The translations under genes and the position numbers were made by a program. DNA of 64,000 bases from Rhizobium sp. WYCCWR10014. GTDB taxonomy: Bacteria; Pseudomonadota; Alphaproteobacteria; Rhizobiales; Rhizobiaceae. Below the pieces are notes generated by a model that had not been told where the DNA came from, searched no databases, and saw nothing but the letters and a program-made list of their open reading frames with translations. Location: assembly GCF_001657485.1 (NCBI RefSeq), contig NZ_LXFU01000051.1:359543-423542 (forward strand), given 5' to 3'. This document shows positions 25,683-33,559 of the stretch, piece by piece. Within the stretch, counting starts at the first letter, position 1, and each line of letters opens with the position of its first letter.

Positions 25683-26438
25683 ATGGCCATCCGCAACCTC
25701 GGCCTGCTGGCGGCTTTGTCGCTCGCCGCCTCGGCTCAGTTTTCACCTGCGCAGGCGCAGGGAAATGACAGTCAGCAGATTGGGGTCGGTGATCATCAAA
25801 CGAGCGCCGTCGGAGCCGAATATGCCGCGCAGTGCCAGCAGAACGGATTGCGCTGCACGCTCGTCTATGGCGACCCCTCTGCAAAGGTCGAACCGGCATC
25901 GAATACGACAAAATCGTCGCCACAACGCAAGCCGTTGATGAGCCCACGGGAGCCGGTCGTCAACGGTCCTCTCGCGGTTGCTATCGTGCTTGTCGGTCTC
26001 ATCGTGGTCATCGGCTTGTGGATACGCTTCGGCAACGGTGGCGTCTTGCTTTCATCGGCCCCACGCGACATCAAGCGGCAGGGGGAGGCGCCGGAAAGCT
26101 GGCGCACCTCAGCAGCCGAGGCCGAGGAAAAGCCGAGCGACTTCCTGCAACGCATTGCCGCCATGGCGGATCGCAGGCAGGCGCTTGTCCTGCTGCTCAG
26201 ACATTGCCTGCTTCACGCGGCGGATGTGACGGGAACAAGGCTTTTCCGCTCGGATACGGAACGGGCCGTTTTCGCCCGTCTACCGAGCAATATGCCAGAA
26301 CGCGACCGGCTTGAAAATTTTCTGACGGCAGTGGAACTCGTTCATTACGGCGGCCGCACGCTTGCGGAAAGCCATTTCGGCGTCCTTCTGACGACGGCGC
26401 GCGGCTTACTGTCATCAGGCAGAGTGGCCAATGCGTAA
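25683..26438 (+). CDS. DUF4129-like membrane protein of the MoxR operon
   Basis: 251 residues. A signal-like N-terminus (LGLLAALSLAASAQFSPAQA) and a periplasmic part containing two Cys (AAQCQQNGLRCTLVYGD) come first. One transmembrane helix follows near residues 100-120 (LAVAIVLVGLIVVIGLWIRF), then a cytoplasmic helical domain with ALVLLLRHCLLHAAD and LTAVELVHYGGRTLAESHF. That C-terminal pattern matches DUF4129, usually found beside DUF4350/MoxR/DUF58 genes. Its stop overlaps the next start by 8 bp. The role of the complex is not established; a chaperone-like or envelope-stress function is suspected. Confidence 0.75.
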   Translation: MAIRNLGLLAALSLAASAQFSPAQAQGNDSQQIGVGDHQTSAVGAEYAAQCQQNGLRCTLVYGDPSAKVEPASNTTKSSPQRKPLMSPREPVVNGPLAVAIVLVGLIVVIGLWIRFGNGGVLLSSAPRDIKRQGEAPESWRTSAAEAEEKPSDFLQRIAAMADRRQALVLLLRHCLLHAADVTGTRLFRSDTERAVFARLPSNMPERDRLENFLTAVELVHYGGRTLAESHFGVLLTTARGLLSSGRVANA

Positions 26439-27705
26439 TTCGGGGCCTCTTCTGTTGCTGGGGCTGCTGCTTGCGGTGGCGGCGCTGGCAGTCTTTGCGC
26501 TTTCGCGCGGCAGCGATTTCGACCGCTCGCCGCTTGGCAACAAGGGGTTGGAAACGTGGCTGCAAGCCAAGGGTATCCCTGTCGTCCGATCCGACCCTCA
26601 TGTCGCTCGGGCGCGTTCGGAAATCTCGCTGCGCATCATTCCCCTGTCGATACGCCAAGCCGAGGCTGTCGCACCTCAGGCAAACGAGGAAGCGGATGAC
26701 GCAGGCCCGGAAAGCCCGATCCGGGAATCAAACCGCTATGCGCTGCCGACGCTGATCGTTTTGCCGAAATGGCGCGGCAGCGTGGCAACGGATGGTGTTG
26801 CCGGCAAATCCGGACTGGCCGATCTCGCCGATATCGGCGCCGAACTCGACAAGATCGGTTATTCAGATTTTGGCTTCGCCCGCAGCAGCACCGATTTTGA
26901 AGAGGCACAACCGCAGCTGAAACCGGGCCAGCCGTTCAAGATCGCCCTCTATCAGGCACAAACCTTCGAACGGTCGAGCCTCCCGAGCGGCTGGGAGGAA
27001 CTCGTGGGCACGCCGTCGGGCGCGCTGCTCCTGCACGGCGAGGACGACCCCAACGTCTATTTGCTATCGGATCCGGACCTATTGAACAATCACGGACTGG
27101 CTCTGGCCGATAACGCCTCCTTTGCCGTGTCGCTCGTCACGCTGCTGCGTGGCGCGGGCGAGAAGCGGCCAGTCTATCTGGATACGGCCGGCCTGCCCCT
27201 GGATAGCAAGAAACCGGCGGATGAGGGCCGGACCTACGAGCGCTCTGCCTCGGATTTCAAGCGGTTTTTCGCTTATCCGCTGTCCGTCATCTGGGGAGTG
27301 CTGTTTGTCGTCGCCGCGATTTGTTTCTGGCGCGGCGCCTATCGCTTCGGGCCTGCCTTGAACGAGACATCCGGAAACATCGAGCTGTCGAAGACCGCCG
27401 CGATCGATGCGACGGCGCGTCTGCTGCGCCTTTCGGGCAATGATGGCCGGATGACCGGACAGTTCGTGCTCCATCTGCTTGCGGACAAGGCGCAACTGGT
27501 CTTCGGCCCCGGAGCCGGAAACGAGGCGGGCATAGAGCGGCTGTTTCAACGCCTGGCGCGCCGCGATCAGGCGGCGGCGAAGGCATTGCATTCGTCAGCG
27601 CAGGCGCTGATCGATCGTGGACATCGGATGACGCGGGCGGATCTGCACCGCAATCTCGAAATTTTTAGAAAATCGCTGGGGAGCACTGACCTTGGATCTA
27701 GGTGA
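26431..27705 (+). CDS. DUF4350 domain protein
   Basis: 424 residues. An N-terminal membrane helix (LLLGLLLAVAALAVFALS) precedes SPLGNKGLETWLQAKGIPVV, the start of a DUF4350 (flavodoxin-like/GATase-like) domain. VYLLSDPDLLNNHGLALADN lies near residue 210. A second transmembrane helix follows near residue 285 (LSVIWGVLFVVAAICFWRGA), and the C-terminus is a helical cytoplasmic region. The order DUF4129-DUF4350-MoxR-DUF58 is a recurring operon. It overlaps the DUF4129 and MoxR genes, so translation is coupled. Confidence 0.82.
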   Translation: MRNSGPLLLLGLLLAVAALAVFALSRGSDFDRSPLGNKGLETWLQAKGIPVVRSDPHVARARSEISLRIIPLSIRQAEAVAPQANEEADDAGPESPIRESNRYALPTLIVLPKWRGSVATDGVAGKSGLADLADIGAELDKIGYSDFGFARSSTDFEEAQPQLKPGQPFKIALYQAQTFERSSLPSGWEELVGTPSGALLLHGEDDPNVYLLSDPDLLNNHGLALADNASFAVSLVTLLRGAGEKRPVYLDTAGLPLDSKKPADEGRTYERSASDFKRFFAYPLSVIWGVLFVVAAICFWRGAYRFGPALNETSGNIELSKTAAIDATARLLRLSGNDGRMTGQFVLHLLADKAQLVFGPGAGNEAGIERLFQRLARRDQAAAKALHSSAQALIDRGHRMTRADLHRNLEIFRKSLGSTDLGSR

Positions 27706-28648
27706 ATTTCGCAATCTTATCGCTGCGGTTCGTGGCGAAATCGGCAAAGCGGTGCAGGGTCAGGATGCGATCATCGATCTCGTCCTGATCTCGATCTTTG
27801 CCGGCGGGCATTGCCTGGTCGAAGGTCCGCCCGGCACGGCCAAAACCCTGCTTGCCCGGTCGGTCTCCGCCGCCATGGCGCTGCAATATCGTCGCATCCA
27901 GTTCACGCCAGACCTGATGCCCGGCGACGTTCTGGGCGTCAATCTCTTCAATTTCCAGACCAATCAGTTCCACCTGACCAAGGGCCCGGTCTTTACCGAC
28001 ATTCTTCTCGCCGATGAGATCAATCGCGCGCCCCCGAAGACGCAATCGGCTTTGCTGCAGGCGATGAACGAGCGAATGGTCACGCTTGATGGAACCGATT
28101 ATTCCCTGGGGCCGGACTTCTTCGTGCTTGCCACGCAAAACCCGATCGAGCAGCAGGGCACCTATCCTTTGCCCGAAGCACAGCTCGATCGCTTCCTGTT
28201 CAAGCTTGTCGTCGATTTTCCCAGCCGCGATACGGAAATTGCCATCCTCTCCAAACACGCGACGCAGGCGCTGAAATCAGACCTGCGCAATGCCGGCATC
28301 CGCCCGCTTGTCACGAGTGCCGCACTCGCCGAAGGGCGGGCGCTGATCGATGCGATCCATCTGGACAACACGATCCTGACCTACATCGTCGATCTGGTGC
28401 GCGCCACGCGCTCCGATCCCGACATTCTCTACGGTGCGTCGACCCGCGCAGCCGACGCTGTTGCATCGGCAGTGCGCGTGCGCGCGGCTTTCGAGGGAAG
28501 GGATTACGGCTTGCCGGACGATGTCCAGGCGTTGCTGGTGCCCGCCTTGCGCCATCGCATCGTGCTTTCGCCCTCGGCGGAAATTGATGGGCGCACGCCG
28601 GACGAGGTGCTGCGCAATATCATGAACCGCGTGGATGCGCCCCGTTAG
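27692..28648 (+). CDS. MoxR family AAA+ ATPase
   Basis: Cytoplasmic AAA+ ATPase of 318 residues. Walker A is EGPPGTAKTLLARS (near residue 47) and Walker B LLADEINRAPPKTQSALLQA. Sensor 1 is VLATQNPIEQQGTYPLPEA, followed by the arginine-finger helix QLDRFLFK. DPDILYGASTRAADA lies in the lid. MoxR proteins work with a VWA/DUF58 partner, encoded next, in a chaperone-like role for enzyme or complex assembly (family knowledge). The start is TTG 27692, inside the end of the DUF4350 gene, with GGGGAGC upstream. Confidence 0.95.
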   Translation: MDLGEFRNLIAAVRGEIGKAVQGQDAIIDLVLISIFAGGHCLVEGPPGTAKTLLARSVSAAMALQYRRIQFTPDLMPGDVLGVNLFNFQTNQFHLTKGPVFTDILLADEINRAPPKTQSALLQAMNERMVTLDGTDYSLGPDFFVLATQNPIEQQGTYPLPEAQLDRFLFKLVVDFPSRDTEIAILSKHATQALKSDLRNAGIRPLVTSAALAEGRALIDAIHLDNTILTYIVDLVRATRSDPDILYGASTRAADAVASAVRVRAAFEGRDYGLPDDVQALLVPALRHRIVLSPSAEIDGRTPDEVLRNIMNRVDAPR

Positions 28649-29968
28649 ATGCGGCCATCCTCCACTCTGATCGCGCTCGTTCTGATTTCCGCCGCGGTGA
28701 CGGTCTTCACCAGCGTGTGGTGGCGCGACATGAGCTACTTCTTGCTCCTCATGTGGCTTGCGCTTGCAGCCCTGACCGTCGCCGATCTGGTCATCTCCAA
28801 CCTGGCGGGCAGGATGACGGTCGATTTCGATTTGCCGCCGCAGGGCTTTGTCGGCCACACCCCCGCGTTTGCGGTCGGTATCCGGCCGCAGAAGGGCGCG
28901 CTGTCCCGGAAAATCGAAATCCGGCTCGATCTCGCTCCCGAGCTTATCGTCGACGAAATCAGATGGCTCAACCCTGCATCGGGTGCCGGAGAAGGAGAGG
29001 TCAAGGCCTCTATGGACCTTCGTCTGACCCGGCGGGGACGGTACGCGGTCAACGAGCTGTGGCTGAAGTGGCCATCGCGATTGAAGCTGCTCGAGATCAT
29101 CGCGAAGATGCCCGTCGGCAAAGAGATCGCTGTCCAGCCCGACATATCGCCGGTGCTGACGGGAGCGATCAAGACCCAGATCCTGCCGTTGGAGGCCGGC
29201 CAGAAGGATTTGCGGTTGCGTGGCGAGGGATCGGAATTCCACCAGCTGCGGGAATTTGCTAGCGGCATGGATCCGCGCAGCATCGATTGGAAGCGGTCGG
29301 CGCGCATGCGTAGTCTCGTCGTGCGCGAGATGCGGGCCGAACGAAACCACCAGATCATCCTCTGCGTCGATTCCGGGCGGCTGATGGGCGAACAGCTTGC
29401 CGGCTTCACGAAGCTCGATCGCGCCATCAATGCGGCGCTCGCCATGTGCTGGGGTGCAGGCCTTGCCGGCGATCTCGTCGGCTTCTACAGCTTCGACAGC
29501 CGTCCGCGTCTGTTCGTGCCGGCCTTGCCCGGCCGAGCGGCCTTTCCGCGGCTGCAGACGGTGTGCGCCGGGCTGCGCTACGAAACCCAGGAGACCAACC
29601 ATACGCTGGGACTGACCCACCTGTCGGGACGCCTGAAGCGACGTTCGCTGGTTGTGATATTCTCCGATTTCGTCGACACCATCACGGCGGAGCTGATGAT
29701 CGAGAACATACAGGTGCTCGCCCGGCATCACTTCGTCGTCTATGTCGCCTTGCGCGATCCGATGCTGGGAAAGCTCATCGAACCCGAGGAAACGACGCTC
29801 GATGCCGTCGCTCGCTCGGTTGCGGCACGCCAGATCCTTCACGAAAGGCGCGCCGTCATGGAAAAGCTGGCGCGTCTCGGCGTGCTTTGCCTCGATAGCA
29901 CGCCGGAGGCACTGACTTCGGATCTCATTGCGCGTTACATCGAAATCAAATCCCGTGACATGATATGA
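28649..29968 (+). CDS. DUF58 domain protein (MoxR partner)
   Basis: 439 residues. Two N-terminal membrane helices (residues about 5-50) are followed by a beta-rich part and the DUF58 signature REFASGMDPRSIDWKRSARM. A VWA-like domain comes next, with IILCVDSGRLMGE in the MIDAS position (DxG rather than DxSxS) and VVIFSDFVDTITAELM. It is encoded directly after MoxR without a gap and overlaps the SpoIIM-like gene by 4 bp. It probably transmits MoxR ATPase action to a membrane target. Confidence 0.92.
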   Translation: MRPSSTLIALVLISAAVTVFTSVWWRDMSYFLLLMWLALAALTVADLVISNLAGRMTVDFDLPPQGFVGHTPAFAVGIRPQKGALSRKIEIRLDLAPELIVDEIRWLNPASGAGEGEVKASMDLRLTRRGRYAVNELWLKWPSRLKLLEIIAKMPVGKEIAVQPDISPVLTGAIKTQILPLEAGQKDLRLRGEGSEFHQLREFASGMDPRSIDWKRSARMRSLVVREMRAERNHQIILCVDSGRLMGEQLAGFTKLDRAINAALAMCWGAGLAGDLVGFYSFDSRPRLFVPALPGRAAFPRLQTVCAGLRYETQETNHTLGLTHLSGRLKRRSLVVIFSDFVDTITAELMIENIQVLARHHFVVYVALRDPMLGKLIEPEETTLDAVARSVAARQILHERRAVMEKLARLGVLCLDSTPEALTSDLIARYIEIKSRDMI

Positions 29969-31044
29969 TGGATATCGGTATCGACGGCAGGATGGATAAG
30001 GGCGCGACAGTCAATGTCGGCACCGTCCAGAACGATACGCTTCGTTCGGCCCGCTTCCGGCTGGAGCGCGAGGCACACTGGCGTCAACTGGACAAACTCG
30101 TGACGCGTGCCGAGAAAGGGGGCGCAGCCGCGCTCGGCTATGATGAGGTCCGCAATCTCGCCAGCGGCTACAGGCAGGCGATGAACTCGCTGAGCGTGGC
30201 GCGCGATATTTCTCTCGATCGCGCCCTGATTGCCTATCTGGAAAGCCTCTGCGCCCGGGCCTATCTCGTCGTCTACGCCCCGCAGGAAAGCCTGGGCGGC
30301 CTGATGAGGCGCCTGCTGTCGCACGGCATTCCCCAGGCCGTGCGTCGCTCGGCCCTACCTTTGTTCATCGGCTTCCTGGCGCTCATTCTGGGGGCGGCTG
30401 CCGGATACAGGCTCTGCGCCAACGATCCGAGCTGGTTCTATACCTTGGTGCCGCCGGAGATGGCCGACCAGCGTACGCCTGATGCCTCGACCGACTACCT
30501 CCGTTCGACCATCTATGGCGATGAAGGGCATGACAGCGACCGGCTGGCCGCATTTTCCGCCTTTCTCTTTTCCCACAACACGACCATCGTCATCCTGATC
30601 TTCACCCTTGGTGTGTTCGTGTCGGTGCCGAGCTTCATCCTGACCTTTTACAATGGTCTGATCCTCGGCGCGTTCTTCGCGATGTTTTATCGCAGAGGGC
30701 TGGGCTACGACGTCTTCGCCTGGCTCTCGATCCACGGCGTGACCGAGCTTGCGGCCATCGCCATTGCCTGCGCGGGTGGGGCAAGGCTCGGACTTGCCGT
30801 TCTCCTTCCAGGTGCCAGAACACGAAAGGAAGCTTTGCGCCACCAGGCGCATGATGCCGTCAAGCTCGCCATCCTCGCAGGGCTGATGCTTGTCGCGGCA
30901 GCCTTCATCGAAGGCTTCCTGCGCCAACTGATCCAGGATCCGACCTGGCGTCTCATCATCGGCTGGGGGATGGGCGTCTGCTGGGTGGGATGGCTGGTGC
31001 TTGGAGGTCGCGAAAGCAAAGCGTCGCGTGAGGCGGTGCGATGA
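29965..31044 (+). CDS. SpoIIM-family (stage II sporulation protein M-like) membrane protein
   Basis: 359 residues. A cytoplasmic N-terminal helical region has LDKLVTRAEKGGAAALGYDE. It is followed by about five to six transmembrane helices, including VPSFILTFYNGLILGAFFAM and the motif IHGVTELAAIAIACAGG, which define the SpoIIM/DUF95 family. Rhizobia do not sporulate. Members in MoxR operons are thought to be membrane components of the same machine (inference). It overlaps DUF58 upstream and RDD downstream by 4 bp each. Confidence 0.9.
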   Translation: MMDIGIDGRMDKGATVNVGTVQNDTLRSARFRLEREAHWRQLDKLVTRAEKGGAAALGYDEVRNLASGYRQAMNSLSVARDISLDRALIAYLESLCARAYLVVYAPQESLGGLMRRLLSHGIPQAVRRSALPLFIGFLALILGAAAGYRLCANDPSWFYTLVPPEMADQRTPDASTDYLRSTIYGDEGHDSDRLAAFSAFLFSHNTTIVILIFTLGVFVSVPSFILTFYNGLILGAFFAMFYRRGLGYDVFAWLSIHGVTELAAIAIACAGGARLGLAVLLPGARTRKEALRHQAHDAVKLAILAGLMLVAAAFIEGFLRQLIQDPTWRLIIGWGMGVCWVGWLVLGGRESKASREAVR

Positions 31045-31940
31045 ACCGGACAGACAAGGACGGCAAGCGCGTCGAGCAGTTCATCCCGCCGGAGGGCGTC
31101 CCGATCACCTTCGCCATTGCCTCGCTCGGAACCCGTTTCGGCGCGCAATTCCTCGACATCGTCTTCACCACAATCATCATATTCATCTGTGCCACCGCCA
31201 TCATCTTCACAGGCGTTCTGCCCATGACGGCGGAGGCGATGCTCATGGTGCTGCTCGGCTTTTTGGTGCAGATCCCCTATTACATCCTCTCGGAACTCAT
31301 CTGGAACGGACGCACGCTCGGAAAAAGAATAACGGGCATCCGCGTCATCAATGTGGACGGACGGCGGCTGACGCCGCACCAGGTGACCGCGCGCAACCTG
31401 ATGAAACAGGTGGAGATTTTCGCCCCCATGGGCCTTTTGGCTTCGGTCGGCACGCAGTCTGCCTGGGAAAACGGTCTGACGAGCCTCTGGCTGCTGGTGG
31501 TGGTCGTCGTCCCCTTCACCAACCGACGCCGGCAAAGGCTTGGCGACATCATCGCCGGCACCTTGGTGGTCGACACTCCGCGCTCCGTGCTGCTCGCCGA
31601 CCTCGCGCTGTCTGCTCCTGCCGCCGCATCGACGCAGGCGGAATTCGAATTCTTGGCCGAACATCTCGATATCTACGGCAAATATGAGTTGCAGACGCTG
31701 GAGGACGTGCTTCGCGGCTCGACGAAGACGCCCAACCACAAAGAGATCGAACAGATCGTGCGCACCATTACCCGGAGGATCCGGTACGAAGACACCGTGA
31801 AGCCGGGCAGGGAGCTGGTTTTCCTGAACGAGTTCTATCGCGCCCAGCGCGAGCATCTGGAAAGCTTGAAGCTTTTCGGCACGCTGCGGGAGAACAAGTA
31901 TCATGAGCATGTGCGGACGGAGGCGAAGAAGCTTGCTTGA
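31041..31940 (+). CDS. RDD family membrane protein
   Basis: 299 residues. The RDD pattern is present: GTRFGAQFLDIVFTTIIIF near residue 27, later LIWNGRTLGKRITGIRVINV, and the third segment RRRQRLGDIIAGTLVV. The three hydrophobic helices lie within residues about 30-160. The remaining C-terminal ~120 residues are a hydrophilic helical tail, unlike short RDD proteins. It is the last gene of the operon. Its function is not established; some RDD proteins are Na+/H+ antiporters, but the operon context argues for an assembly role. Confidence 0.9.
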   Translation: MNRTDKDGKRVEQFIPPEGVPITFAIASLGTRFGAQFLDIVFTTIIIFICATAIIFTGVLPMTAEAMLMVLLGFLVQIPYYILSELIWNGRTLGKRITGIRVINVDGRRLTPHQVTARNLMKQVEIFAPMGLLASVGTQSAWENGLTSLWLLVVVVVPFTNRRRQRLGDIIAGTLVVDTPRSVLLADLALSAPAAASTQAEFEFLAEHLDIYGKYELQTLEDVLRGSTKTPNHKEIEQIVRTITRRIRYEDTVKPGRELVFLNEFYRAQREHLESLKLFGTLRENKYHEHVRTEAKKLA

Positions 31941-32051
31941 GGGGCTACCGATCGAACTGTGAAAGAACCGTGGTTTTGAACTGCAGCCCATTGACTGCGG
32001 AAATTCGGGAATTTGTATTGTGTCCAGAGATTGTAATTCAGGGATGATATA

Positions 32052-32378
32052 ATGAAGCTTCTTATCTTAGGCGCGGTCGCGCTTATACTTTCTGCCACAG
32101 GTCACGCTCAGGCCGACGATCGCACAGCCGCAACAGCAAACTCCTTTCGGGCTATCACCAAATCGGCATGCGGTTTCAACATGACGCCAGCATCGGCAAT
32201 GAGGGCTGCAACCGCTCTTGGAATGCTGGATCTTCGGGAGCCATTGCTTCCGGCGATGTTGGAAGTTTGTAAAGAGGAAATAAAAGGAAACAAAAGTAAA
32301 ACCATTGAGATTCGGGTTCCCGACAACCACAAAGTGATGCGGAAAGTCCTGCTTGAAAGGGCCAAGTGGTGGCAATGA
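32052..32378 (+). CDS. Small secreted protein, unknown family
   Basis: 108 residues. The signal peptide MKLLILGAVALILSATGHAQ has likely cleavage after AQA-DD. The mature part is about 86 residues with two Cys (KSACGFNM and LEVCKEE) that could form one disulfide; the C-terminus is basic. GATGATATA precedes the start, so the ribosome site is weak. GC content is visibly lower than that of its neighbours. No family was recognised. Confidence 0.65.
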   Translation: MKLLILGAVALILSATGHAQADDRTAATANSFRAITKSACGFNMTPASAMRAATALGMLDLREPLLPAMLEVCKEEIKGNKSKTIEIRVPDNHKVMRKVLLERAKWWQ

Positions 32379-32499
32379 TGCCGACTTCGTGGGTGGCATC
32401 GATGGCGGCGACGAACAAGGTGGTCGGCGCCCCGGCGTCAGCCATGCGCTGGTGATGAACGCCGACGCCGGAATGCGTCGCTCTGAAAGGCGTGCCGTG

Positions 32500-32661
32500 T
32501 GGCCCCCTCATCCGACCCTGCGGGCCACTTTCTCCCCGTTGGGGAGAAGAGGGAGTAAAACCGCTGCCGCTTTTTTCCACGGCAGACGTTGAAGCGGGGC
32601 GTTGCCACAATTCTCTTCTCCCCCGCGGGGAGAAGGTGCCGGCAGGCGGATGAGCGGGCCA
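32500..32661. repeat. Large inverted-repeat intergenic element
   Basis: About 162 bp bounded by TGGCCC and GGGCCA. The left end reads CCTCATCCGACCCTGCGG then CTTTCTCCCCGTTGGGGAGA. The right end is its inverted counterpart (CTCCCCCGCGGGGAGAAGG then GGCGGATGAGCGGGCCA). Each end also contains its own small hairpin. A related element occurs at 54958-55091. It resembles rhizobial RIME-type palindromic repeats and has no coding content. Confidence 0.7.
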
Positions 32662-32680
32662 CAGGGCCCAAGGACACCCC

Positions 32681-33559
32681 CTACGGCAAAAACAGCACAT
32701 TGTACTGATCGAACTCCCCTGGCAGCTCACGGACCTTCATCTCCACCTCGCGGTCCTCGAAGAGGACGAGGCAGTCGTCGTAGAAGCCGGACAGCGTGGA
32801 GATGAAGGCTTTCGTTCCTTCCGGGCCGTAGAACAGCGGCGTGAACTCCATGTGGAGCGGTACGCGGCGGGCAAGCAGCGGCTGCATCGATCGGCAGGCG
32901 ACCGGCTCGTAGCCTTCGATATCCATCCAGACGAGGCCGATTGCGGCCGGGTCGACCGAAAGTCCGGCAAGGATCTCGGAGACCGGCTTCACCGGCACGC
33001 TGATCTTCCTGTCGCTCGGGCTCTGGCGGATGGCGCTGCTCTTGCCGTGATTGTTGAGGTTGAGGAAAAAGTCGATCTCGCCTTCGTGCTCGCCGGCGGC
33101 GCAATGGACGAGCCGGACTTTTTCCTCCAGCCGGTTCTGGCGGATGTTAAGTTGAAGCAGCGGGAAATTGCGTGGATCGGGCTCGACACTGACGATCTGG
33201 GCGTAAGTATCGCTGAGGGCGAAATAGACCGTCTGGGTGCCGATATTGCCGCCGATCTCGAGCAGCGTCGCGTCCTTCCGGAGCAGACCGCGCTCGCGCA
33301 GGATGACGATCAGCCGGTCGACGGCCTCGCGCTCGAAATGGCCCTTCCGGAAGACCTTGCGGCCGATATAGTCGGCGGGCGAGAACGTCATCAGATGGTC
33401 GCCGGCGTCGACCGTCATCGAGACGACGCGTGGGCCGATATTCTCGATCAGCAGACGGCGGCCGAAGCGCGTGTCGAAGAAGCGCGAAGCGGCGGCATTG
33501 CGCGCCTTGCGCAGCCGGCGGCTCCAATATTTGGCGGTCAGCCAGGGCTTGCCGGGCAT
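32681..33559 (-). CDS. FkbM family methyltransferase
   Basis: 292 residues. SAM-binding motif I is TLLEIGGNIGTQTVYFALSD near residue 100, and AQIVSVEPDPRNFPLLQLNI is the typical FkbM follow-up. VWMDIEGYEPVACRSMQPLL is the FkbM signature (DxEG-E). FkbM enzymes O-methylate sugars, lipids or polyketides; the substrate here is unknown. The ATG overlaps the stop of the cyclase gene by 1 bp (TGATG), so the two proteins are made together, which is an unusual pairing. Confidence 0.9.
   Translation of the reverse strand: MPGKPWLTAKYWSRRLRKARNAAASRFFDTRFGRRLLIENIGPRVVSMTVDAGDHLMTFSPADYIGRKVFRKGHFEREAVDRLIVILRERGLLRKDATLLEIGGNIGTQTVYFALSDTYAQIVSVEPDPRNFPLLQLNIRQNRLEEKVRLVHCAAGEHEGEIDFFLNLNNHGKSSAIRQSPSDRKISVPVKPVSEILAGLSVDPAAIGLVWMDIEGYEPVACRSMQPLLARRVPLHMEFTPLFYGPEGTKAFISTLSGFYDDCLVLFEDREVEMKVRELPGEFDQYNVLFLP

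Noticed and set aside
28277..29842. 521-codon minus-strand frame opposite MoxR/DUF58
   Set aside because: Antisense shadow of two well-supported genes with typical AAA+ and DUF58 motifs.
32500..32661. Possible CRISPR-like repeat array
   Set aside because: Only a single inverted pair, with no regular direct repeats or spacers.
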